21,531 nt of DNA from CAZIKB01 sp964539665. Lineage in GTDB: Bacteria > Zhuqueibacterota > Zhuqueibacteria > Oceanimicrobiales > Oceanimicrobiaceae. Position 1 is the stretch's first letter, and the number at the start of each line of letters is the position of its first letter. The position numbers and the translations under genes are program-made. The notes under the pieces are model-generated. The model searched no databases. It worked only from the letters and a program-made list of their open reading frames with translations, and was not told the DNA's origin. The stretch is taken from NCBI GenBank assembly GCA_964539665.1, contig CAZIKB010000112.1:1-21531 (forward strand), read 5' to 3'. Positions 15,436 through 21,531 of this stretch are shown one piece after another.

Positions 15436-15454
15436 CACCGCTGAGTGCGCAGAG
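15436..15454. repeat. Degenerate intergenic repeat (CACCGC..GCGCAGAG type)
   Basis: CACCGCTGAGTGCGCAGAG resembles one arm of the imperfect palindromic repeats (ACCGCGGAG / CGCAGAG) seen in gaps of many environmental bacteria. Related text lies at 19933-19986. It is in the 282-bp gap before the TPR kinase. Confidence 0.35.
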
Positions 15455-15533
15455 TTTAAATTATATCAAATAATTACAGGAATTAATAACTTGAAAATTT
15501 TTGCACGTTGAACAAAAACATGAACAATCTTTG

Positions 15534-15561
15534 CCGTGAAAATTCCGTGTCCTTCCGTGGT
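15534..15561. repeat. Degenerate intergenic repeat (CCGTGTCC..CCGTGG type)
   Basis: The segment contains CCGTGAA, then CCGTGTCCTTCCGTGG, a wording typical of dispersed palindromic repeats. The hairpin at 1878-1924 carries related text on the same theme (CCACGGATT .. AATCCGTTGG). A GCGG .. CCGC inverted pair lies just downstream, at about 15574-15586. Confidence 0.35.
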
Positions 15562-15706
15562 AAAAATTTAGTTGCGGCTTGTCCGCATTAAGAATTAATC
15601 AGGTTAAATCATTTATTACAGAATAGCGCGGTAAAAAAAACTGAAAATCAATAGGTTATTTGTGAGAATTAGCATTGAAATATCATCTATTATATAAGGT
15701 GATAAT

Positions 15707-18514
15707 ATGATTAATAAATTGATTTCTCATTATAGAATCCTTGAAAAAATAGGGCACGGGGGAATGGGGGAGGTGTACAAAGCCGAGGATACTAAATTAA
15801 AACGATTAGTCGCTCTTAAGTTTTTACCGCCTGAGTTAACTCGAGATCCTGAGGCAAAGAAACGTTTCATCCACGAAGCCCGGGCCGCCTCTTCTCTTGA
15901 GCACAGTAACATCTGCACTATCCATGAAATTGATGAGACTGAAGATGGTCAGATGTTTATTTGTATGGCCTACTATGAAGGTGAAACCCTTAAAAAGAAA
16001 ATCGAAGCCGGCCCACAAAAGATTGAAACAACCGTTGAGTTTGCCATTCAGATTGTCCGTGGGATGTCCAGCGCCCATGAGGCAAGTATGATTCATCGAG
16101 ATATCAAGCCTGCCAACATCATGATTACCAGCCAGGGTGAAGTAAAGATTGTGGATTTTGGTCTGGCCAAGTTAACAGGGCAGACGAAGCTTACTACAGA
16201 AGGCACTACTTTGGGAACAACCGCCTACATGTCGCCCGAACAAGCACAGGGAGCAGAAGTCGATTACCGTACCGATATCTGGTCGCTTGGTGTAGTGCTT
16301 TACGAAATGCTCACTGGACAATCACCTTTCAAGGGTGATTATGAACAGGCCGTCGTGTATTCTATTTTGAACGAAAACCCGGAACCAATAACAGCTTTAC
16401 GGACAGGCGTACCAATAGAATTAGAACAGATTGTTTTTAAAGCGCTGGCAAAAAATCCAAATGAACGCTATCAGCATACAGATGAGCTATTAACTGACTT
16501 GCAAAAAGTTCATAAGACTCTAACAAGAAAAACTGACCGGTTTGTTCCAGCTCTGTCAAAACCACAACGCCGAAGCTGGCTGGTTTCGCCAGTTCTCTGG
16601 ACATTGATTGTTATCCTTTTTGGACTTGCAGGGGGTGTTTTGTTTTTTTATCCTTCAAAAACAATTCCCTTTTCTGCACGTGATTGGATATTAATAGCTG
16701 ACTTTGAAAATTTAACGAAAGAAGAGGTCTTTGATCGCTCCCTTAACACCGCATTAACAGTAAGCATCCAACAGTCTAATTATGTCAATATTTTTCCTCG
16801 AAGCCGGGTGAAAGAAACGCTTCAAAGAATGCAATTGGAAAAGGAAGATACACTAGGTGAAGCATTGGCAAGGGAGGTCGCTGTCAGAGAGGGAATCAAG
16901 GTTTTAGTCGTGCCAATAATCAACAGAATTGGAGAAGTCTACTTATTGTCCACGAGGATTATTGAACCCAATTCCCAGGTGACATTGATAACCAAAACAG
17001 CCCAGGCGAAAGGAAAGGACGAGGTATTGTATGCTTTAGATGAGTTAGCTGAGAAAATACGAGCAGACCTCGGTGAGTCACTGGCCTCAATTAACAACAA
17101 AAGAGTTCCCTTGCCAAAGGCCACTACCTCCTCTTTAGAGGCGTTGAAAAGTTTTTCTGAGGGTTCTCGTGCCTGGGAATCAGGTAACTACAACGAAGCT
17201 GAAGCATTGTGGCATACAGCCATCGAAAAGGATTCCAATTTCGCCTGGGCTCGCACATCATTAGGTGGATACTACTACTGGGCGAATAACCGACCAGATG
17301 GAGAAGTACATTTCACCAAAGCCTTAAGTTTGCTAGACCGACTCACAGAAAGAGAAAAGCTGTGGATTAGATCGATGATTAATGGCTGGAGAGGCGATCA
17401 TGAAGCTTCTATTAAAGATTTAAACATATTTTTAAGCCAATATCCAGACGACAGGGATGCCTGGCACAATTTGGGAAATGGGAATAGATGGTTAAAACGA
17501 TATGATGTGGCTTTAAAAGCATATAAAAAGGCTCTTGATATTGACCCGTACATGGCAAGCGCTTACATAAATATAGCCACATGTTACAATATAACGGAAA
17601 AATATAGCGAAGCAATTCCCCATTACCTGAAAGCATTTGAGCTCCAGCCGAAATGGATTACCAGCGGCAACCTTAATCATGAGTTCGGTTTTGCTTATGT
17701 GGAAGTAGGAGAATTTAATAAAGCAGAGGAAATTTTCGGTAAGATGCTTTCCGAGGCTGATTGGCAGAAGGCAAGAGGTCATCGTTCATTTGCGCTGCTT
17801 GATATGTATCGGGGTAAGTATTCTGCGGCTATTGATAATCTCAAAGAAGCTATCTTATTTAACAAAGCGGCCAATTCTACTTTAAGTGAAATAAGAGATC
17901 GTTTGTACCTGGCAAATTCTTACAGGACAAAGGCATTAATGGCAGCGATGCATGAACAATTGAATGTAGTTAACAAGCTTCGCAAGGCGACTCCTTTAGA
18001 ACCCTGGTGGTTACTTTTGTTAGGAAAAATGTATGCAAGGATAGGAAACACACAACAAGCAAACCTGCTTTTGAAAGAGATTTCAACTAATATGAATGAA
18101 GTGAATCGAAATGATAAAGCTGCATATAATGTCCTCAAAGGCGAGATTGAGTTGACAAGAGGAAATCATGAAAAGGCCATAGATTTATTCGAGATTGCCT
18201 ACAAACTGCGTGAAGATAATTTTATGTTAGAATCGTTAGCTTATGGATATCTTGTGCATAGAGATTTAGAGAAAGCGCTTGATAAGTATATGTTACTAGT
18301 TAGCCGGAAAAATCTGGGCTGGGAGGCTCAAGATTATTGGATTCACGCCCATTATCAATTGGGGAAAATCTACGAAGAAACGGGCAAAATCGACAAATCT
18401 ATGCAATATTATGAAACCTTAATAGATATTTGGCAAGAAGCTGACAATGATTTACCAGTTCTGCTCGATGCTGCAGCGAGATTGGCAAAACTTAAACGAA
18501 TGACCCGAAAATGA
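15707..18514 (+). CDS. Transmembrane Ser/Thr protein kinase with TPR repeats
   Basis: The 935-residue Pkn-type kinase has a complete catalytic domain (about 9-275): GHGGMGEV loop at 16-23, Lys38, HRDIKPAN with catalytic Asp132, DFGLAK at 150-155, TAYMSPEQAQG. One transmembrane helix lies at about 296-314 (LWTLIVILFGLAGGVLFFY). Outside it, residues of about 325-460 form an alpha/beta domain of the TolB-N/FlgO-like kind (WILIADFENLT .. GIKVLVVPIINRIGEVYLLSTRI). TPR repeats run from about 475 to the end, for example AWHNLGNGNRWLKRYDVALK, then SAYINIATCYNITEKYSEAI. The kinase domain is nearly the same as in the kinase at 10442 (shared LYEMLTGQSPFKGDYEQAVV), but the outer part is unrelated to that kinase's propeller. 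AAGGTG sits close to the ATG. It is followed 42 bases later by the second phosphatase gene, probably in one operon. Confidence 0.92.
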   Translation: MINKLISHYRILEKIGHGGMGEVYKAEDTKLKRLVALKFLPPELTRDPEAKKRFIHEARAASSLEHSNICTIHEIDETEDGQMFICMAYYEGETLKKKIEAGPQKIETTVEFAIQIVRGMSSAHEASMIHRDIKPANIMITSQGEVKIVDFGLAKLTGQTKLTTEGTTLGTTAYMSPEQAQGAEVDYRTDIWSLGVVLYEMLTGQSPFKGDYEQAVVYSILNENPEPITALRTGVPIELEQIVFKALAKNPNERYQHTDELLTDLQKVHKTLTRKTDRFVPALSKPQRRSWLVSPVLWTLIVILFGLAGGVLFFYPSKTIPFSARDWILIADFENLTKEEVFDRSLNTALTVSIQQSNYVNIFPRSRVKETLQRMQLEKEDTLGEALAREVAVREGIKVLVVPIINRIGEVYLLSTRIIEPNSQVTLITKTAQAKGKDEVLYALDELAEKIRADLGESLASINNKRVPLPKATTSSLEALKSFSEGSRAWESGNYNEAEALWHTAIEKDSNFAWARTSLGGYYYWANNRPDGEVHFTKALSLLDRLTEREKLWIRSMINGWRGDHEASIKDLNIFLSQYPDDRDAWHNLGNGNRWLKRYDVALKAYKKALDIDPYMASAYINIATCYNITEKYSEAIPHYLKAFELQPKWITSGNLNHEFGFAYVEVGEFNKAEEIFGKMLSEADWQKARGHRSFALLDMYRGKYSAAIDNLKEAILFNKAANSTLSEIRDRLYLANSYRTKALMAAMHEQLNVVNKLRKATPLEPWWLLLLGKMYARIGNTQQANLLLKEISTNMNEVNRNDKAAYNVLKGEIELTRGNHEKAIDLFEIAYKLREDNFMLESLAYGYLVHRDLEKALDKYMLLVSRKNLGWEAQDYWIHAHYQLGKIYEETGKIDKSMQYYETLIDIWQEADNDLPVLLDAAARLAKLKRMTRK

Positions 18515-18556
18515 CCTTTGTATAAATTGTTGTGTAATTTTAATGGAAGTAAGCAC

Positions 18557-19867
18557 GTGTCTTTGACTAATAATCCAAATAAAACAGACATTATTAATAA
18601 GCTGACAGATGAAAATGATCGTCTAAAAAAATCAATCGATGATCTTTTGACCATAAATCAGTTGGCCAGAATCATTAGCTCGACCATGTCAATGAATAAA
18701 ATTTTGGACAAAGTAGTTACTGTATCTGTGGAGGCAGTAGAAGCAGAACAAGGCACTATCTCCTTGCTTGATGAACAGGAAGAACCTGGCCATTTTAAAA
18801 CTCTTATAAGAAAAGTGGAGCAGACTCATTTTACCGAGAAATATCGTTTAAGCGATGAGTTGAGCGGTTGGATGATCAAAAATCGCAGTCCTTTGATGAT
18901 TAATGATTTAAGAAAATCTACCATATTTAAAAGCAAACATTCAATGCTTAAAGAAATCCATTCTATTTTAAGCGTGCCTCTATTGTGTAAAGGCAAATTG
19001 ATTGGCGCCCTAAATGTATTTAATAAGAAAAAAGGAAATAAATTTTCAACTAGTGATCAGCGCATTCTGTCAATTTTGGCAACACAATCGGCGCAAGTCA
19101 TTGAAAACGCCAGATTGTATGAAGAAGAAAAGCAATTAAAGCATTTTGAGCAGGAATTAGAAACTGCGCGTGCAATTCAATTAAGGCTGCTGCCTAAGGA
19201 AAATCCCAAAATATCTGGATTTGATGTAGCAGGAATGAGCTTTCCTGCTGAAGAAGTCGGTGGCGACTACTTTGACTTTATTGAGCTTGAAAATAACCGA
19301 TGGGGCATCGCACTTGGAGATGTTTCCGGAAAGAGTATTTCAGCAGCGCTTTTAATGTCTAATTTGCAAGCAACATTAAGAAATCAATCCATGAGCCATA
19401 GAGCTCTGGTTGATTGTATTATTAATACCAATCATTTTTTATTCCGCAATACTGAAGATACTAAATTTGTTACTCTTTTTTGCGGAATTCTTGAGCCTGA
19501 GAGTAAATTATTTAGCTATGTAAATGCCGGACATAATTTTCCATTTTACCTTGATAAAGAAGATCAGTTTTACACTTTGGAAACAGGTGGTCTTGTACTT
19601 GGCATGCTGTCGAACTGCATGTTTGAGGAAGGGAACGTACAAATGCAACCAGGTGAGATGATTGTAATATATTCGGACGGGATTACTGAAGCTGAAAATG
19701 AGTTTGAAATTTTGTTAGGAGAGCAAAAATTAAAACAGATTATTCTCAAATATAAAAACTTTACAGCAAATCAAATTATAAACAAGATTCATGAGGAAGT
19801 AAAAAAATTCGCAGGCACGAAGAAACAAGATGATGATATAACTTTGGTTGTTATAAAAGCTCTATAA
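18557..19867 (+). CDS. GAF-domain PP2C/SpoIIE-type protein phosphatase (RsbU-like), second copy
   Basis: It has the same architecture as the gene at 14081: coiled coil (about 12-40), GAF domain (about 40-180, with GTISLLD, LSGWMIKNRSPLMINDL and SILSVPLLCKGKLIGALNV), linker helix EQELETARAIQLRLLPK, and SpoIIE/PP2C domain (about 205-436). The acid motifs are EVGGDYFD, LGDVSGKS, IYSDGITEA and KQDDDITLVV; Lys-Ser replaces the usual His-Gly after DVSG. The frame is open from TTG at 18518, but GGAAG (18545-18549) is 7 bases before GTG at 18557, giving a start MSLTNN like the paralogue's MSILNS, so I choose GTG (436 residues). It lies directly behind the TPR kinase, likely co-transcribed, which suggests the pair act on the same phosphoprotein. 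That is inference. Confidence 0.9.
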   Translation: MSLTNNPNKTDIINKLTDENDRLKKSIDDLLTINQLARIISSTMSMNKILDKVVTVSVEAVEAEQGTISLLDEQEEPGHFKTLIRKVEQTHFTEKYRLSDELSGWMIKNRSPLMINDLRKSTIFKSKHSMLKEIHSILSVPLLCKGKLIGALNVFNKKKGNKFSTSDQRILSILATQSAQVIENARLYEEEKQLKHFEQELETARAIQLRLLPKENPKISGFDVAGMSFPAEEVGGDYFDFIELENNRWGIALGDVSGKSISAALLMSNLQATLRNQSMSHRALVDCIINTNHFLFRNTEDTKFVTLFCGILEPESKLFSYVNAGHNFPFYLDKEDQFYTLETGGLVLGMLSNCMFEEGNVQMQPGEMIVIYSDGITEAENEFEILLGEQKLKQIILKYKNFTANQIINKIHEEVKKFAGTKKQDDDITLVVIKAL

Positions 19868-19932
19868 AATCCAGTACGGTTGAACCACAAAAACAAACTA
19901 ATAGAATGTCATCCTACTAAAACAACAGAATT

Positions 19933-19986
19933 CGCAGCGAACGCAGAATTTCATTAATTTGCTTTGAGTTCTCTGCGGACTCTCCG
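19933..19986. repeat. Degenerate palindromic intergenic repeat (CGCAG..CTGCG)
   Basis: CGCAGCGAACGCAGAA (19933-19948) and TTCTCTGCGGACTCTCCG (19969-19986) face each other as an imperfect inverted repeat, of the same style as 15436-15454. It lies in the 359-bp gap after the second phosphatase. The rest of the gap up to the promoter holds no gene that I can see. Confidence 0.4.
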
Positions 19987-20053
19987 ATGAATAAAACTGT
20001 TAACTTTTGCGGAAAAAAAGAAGATATGACTCTCAACAGAATATCGCGCTAAA

Positions 20054-20085
20054 GTGAACTAACATTTGAAATGACTAAAGTTCAC
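20054..20085. other. Nested inverted repeat upstream of the BlaI-type operon
   Basis: GTGAACT (20054-20060) and AGTTCAC (20079-20085) form a perfect 7-bp stem enclosing the small palindrome CATTTGAAATG. There is no T-run, so it is not a typical terminator. It could be a binding site or chance. Confidence 0.25.
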
Positions 20086-20164
20086 AGCCCTCCCTGTCGC
20101 TCAGGATTAAGAATTTCACCATGCCAAAGACAAACAAATAATTATTAAAAAAGTAAAATTTTAC

Positions 20165-20193
20165 TTGCATTCTACTAATTTGTTAATTATATT
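20165..20193 (+). promoter_or_regulatory. Promoter of the BlaI/M56-type operon
   Basis: TTGCAT (20165-20170) and TATATT (20188-20193) are spaced by 17 bases, placing the transcript start near 20200, inside the palindrome at 20193-20208. This gives a short leader of about 27 bases. Confidence 0.55.
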
Positions 20194-20208
20194 ACTAATT
20201 AATTAGTA
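20193..20208. promoter_or_regulatory. Palindromic operator, likely bound by the BlaI-type repressor
   Basis: TACTAATTAATTAGTA is a perfect 16-bp palindrome overlapping the -10 box and predicted start site. BlaI/MecI-family repressors bind TACA/TGTA-type dyads of similar size in their own promoters, so self-repression is likely. A second TACTAATT half-site lies exactly 20 bases upstream (20173-20180), between -35 and -10. The assignment to this regulator is inference. Confidence 0.6.
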
Positions 20209-20226
20209 GTAATAAAAGAGAATTCT

Positions 20227-20628
20227 ATGAAAAGATCAAAGAAACTTGCCGACGCTGAATGGGAAATTATGAAAGCTATTTGGCACTTCAAAAAACCTAT
20301 AACAGTCCGGGAGATACATGGATATCTTTATCCAGAAGGGCAGAAGGCCTACACAACTGTTCAGACCATTATGAACATTTTAGTTGAAAAAGCCTTTCTC
20401 CGGAAAGATAAAATCGGCATGGTAAATTTTTATTTTCCAACCGTACCAAAAGAGGATTTCGCTAAACATGAAACTCAAACTCTGGTATCACGCATTTTCC
20501 AGGGCTCTTTTGGTGCGCTTGCAAATTATTTAATTGATTCTGGGGAATTGTCTCCTACTGAATTAAATCGTTTGAAGTCACTCATTGCTGCTAAAGAAGA
20601 AGAAAAAAATTCTGGAGGTAAATCATGA
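20227..20628 (+). CDS. BlaI/MecI/CopY-family transcriptional repressor
   Basis: The 133-residue protein has the family's winged-helix N-terminal domain: LADAEWEIMKAIWHFKKPITVREIHGYL, then AYTTVQTIMNILVEKAFLRKDKIG, where the TTVQT helix contacts DNA. A helical dimerisation region follows (about 75-125: LVSRIFQGSFGALANYL, LSPTELNRLKSLI). It normally represses its own operon and is inactivated when the partner M56 protease signals. AAAGAG just before the ATG is a usable ribosome binding site. It overlaps the protease gene by ATGA (20625-20628), so the two are translationally coupled. The target outside this operon is unknown; nothing in the window points to beta-lactam resistance. Confidence 0.93.
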   Translation: MKRSKKLADAEWEIMKAIWHFKKPITVREIHGYLYPEGQKAYTTVQTIMNILVEKAFLRKDKIGMVNFYFPTVPKEDFAKHETQTLVSRIFQGSFGALANYLIDSGELSPTELNRLKSLIAAKEEEKNSGGKS

Positions 20629-21512
20629 ATTCATTACATCGTCTAATCGACATTTGGATGAATTTATTTTTTGTGCACATGCTGGAGATTTCTGTTTTCA
20701 TCCTCCTTATTTGGATTACAGATAAATTTTTGCGAATTGAAACCAGGTCTCGTTATTTACTGTGGATTTTAGGTTTAGTCAAAATATTTTTTCCACCTGT
20801 TATTTCTTTGCCAATGTCCATACAAACTACAGTGCCCGATCAAGTAATGGTGTTACCTATAATTTCCAACATTCAGTCGATAAATCAAGAGCCAGTTTCA
20901 ATTTTAGCTTCTCAACTCGTGTTCGGTTTGTGGACTGCGTGGGTGTTTATTTTGATTGCGTTTATTTTCTTTAAAAATATAAAATTTCGTACTCGACTGC
21001 ATGATGCGGTACCCATTGAGAATTCGCCTGAAACTAAATTAAATGCAGGAATTTTTGAATTATCAGCTTTTACATCTGACAAAGTAAAGTCACCTTTGTT
21101 ATTTGGTGTGTGGAATCCACGGCTTTATTTACCTGCGGATTGGCAGAATTGGTCAAATATTCAATTAAAAAGCATTTTAGCCCATGAAGCTGCGCATCTC
21201 CACAAACTCGACATCTGGGTTCTTATCTTACAAAATTTAGCTATTATACTATTCGGTGTAAATCCTCTTGTATGGTTGGTATATAAACGTTTAAGCCACT
21301 TGCGAGAGCTGCATTGTGATGAAATTGCCATTCAAAGTTCAGGTATTAATCCAATAGAATATAGTAAATTTATTTACACATTTATTGAGAAACAGGCAGA
21401 ACAGTCAAATCTCATATTCATTGGGAAAACATTTTTTAAAAATGATCAGTCCCTTTTTGAACGTATCAATCACATCTTAAAAGGTAGTGTCAAAAGTTTT
21501 ATGAAAAAATGA
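20625..21512 (+). CDS. M56-family (BlaR1/MecR1-like) membrane metallopeptidase without sensor domain
   Basis: The 295-residue integral membrane protease has predicted membrane helices at about residues 17-35, 45-66, 95-117 and 197-219. The zinc motif HEAAH lies at 187-191, with the third ligand in RELHCDE (Glu228, ExxxD to Asp232). In BlaR1 this domain signals to BlaI, and an extracellular penicillin-binding domain follows. Here the protein ends at residue 295, just after the ..FERINHILKG stretch, with neither a further helix nor a sensor. Ribosome binding site GGAGG at 20614-20618. The next frame starts at 21509 by ATGA overlap, so a sensor or effector could be encoded separately. A frameshift in the A-run at 21504-21509 would be an alternative explanation for the early stop. 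Confidence 0.9.
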   Translation: MNSLHRLIDIWMNLFFVHMLEISVFILLIWITDKFLRIETRSRYLLWILGLVKIFFPPVISLPMSIQTTVPDQVMVLPIISNIQSINQEPVSILASQLVFGLWTAWVFILIAFIFFKNIKFRTRLHDAVPIENSPETKLNAGIFELSAFTSDKVKSPLLFGVWNPRLYLPADWQNWSNIQLKSILAHEAAHLHKLDIWVLILQNLAIILFGVNPLVWLVYKRLSHLRELHCDEIAIQSSGINPIEYSKFIYTFIEKQAEQSNLIFIGKTFFKNDQSLFERINHILKGSVKSFMKK

Positions 21513-21531
21513 AGAGTATTAAAGTGAGAAT
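21509..21531 (+). CDS. Start of a further operon gene, cut by the window end
   Basis: ATG at 21509 overlaps the protease stop codon (ATGA) and opens MKSIKVR before the window ends. The coupling repeats the arrangement between the repressor and protease genes. Too short to identify; in such operons a periplasmic or TonB-type partner is common. Confidence 0.45.

Noticed and set aside
20227..21512. Beta-lactam resistance locus
   Set aside because: The BlaI/M56 pair lacks a penicillin-binding sensor domain and no beta-lactamase gene is present; such pairs control many other functions.
1..21531. CRISPR arrays, tRNA or rRNA genes, insertion sequences, phage genes
   Set aside because: No regularly spaced repeats, cloverleaf-like sequences, transposase or phage proteins were seen on reading both strands.

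Overview
The window looks like a piece of a free-living Gram-negative genome of the FCB group, most likely a Calditrichota/KSB1-type lineage. This is inferred from protein types, not from a marker gene. The clues are a type IX secretion C-terminal sorting domain with the usual NFPNPFNP motif, two large Pkn-type Ser/Thr kinases with periplasmic propeller or TPR domains, a GWxTD-like exported protein, lipoproteins, and AT-rich DNA with GGAG-type ribosome binding sites. There is no rRNA, tRNA, CRISPR array, transposase or phage gene.

Region 1 (1-2560) holds three small exported or membrane-anchored proteins with metal-binding features: a Met/His-rich T9SS cargo protein, a YHS-domain lipoprotein, and a zinc-ribbon membrane protein whose C-terminal domain resembles CcmH. 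Region 2 (2750-7200) is amino-acid metabolism. A trans-sulfuration-type PLP enzyme and a kynureninase converge and overlap at their stop codons. A 650-bp non-coding stretch with three inverted repeats follows, then a radical-SAM enzyme of the lysine 2,3-aminomutase family. Region 3 (7330-10290) has a GWxTD-like secreted protein on the minus strand and a divergent M81 (MlrC-like) metallopeptidase that carries a lipoprotein signal. It ends in a clear intrinsic terminator.

Region 4 (10350-19870) is the most interesting part: two Ser/Thr kinase + GAF-SpoIIE phosphatase modules in the same orientation. The two kinases share a very similar cytoplasmic kinase domain but carry unrelated extracytoplasmic domains (PD40/TolB-like propeller versus TolB-N/FlgO-like domain plus TPRs). 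Between and before them lie kinase debris: a frameshifted 5' kinase fragment at 10353-10429, and an N-lobe fused to what looks like the last residues of a TPR kinase at 13065-13403. A third short kinase-like start may sit at 13400. Each phosphatase is a coiled-coil + GAF + PP2C/SpoIIE protein (RsbU type) that probably starts at a non-ATG codon. The likely logic is that the kinases sense the periplasm and phosphorylate cytoplasmic targets, while the phosphatases sense a cytoplasmic ligand and reverse phosphorylation. No anti-sigma factor or STAS-domain partner is present in the window.

Region 5 (19870-21531) is a BlaI/MecI-type repressor and an M56 (BlaR1/MecR1-like) membrane protease in an ATGA-coupled operon that continues out of the window. 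A perfect 16-bp palindrome lies across the predicted promoter. Degenerate intergenic palindromic repeats (CGCAGAG / CCGTGG type) occur at about 1880, 15440-15560 and 19930-19990.
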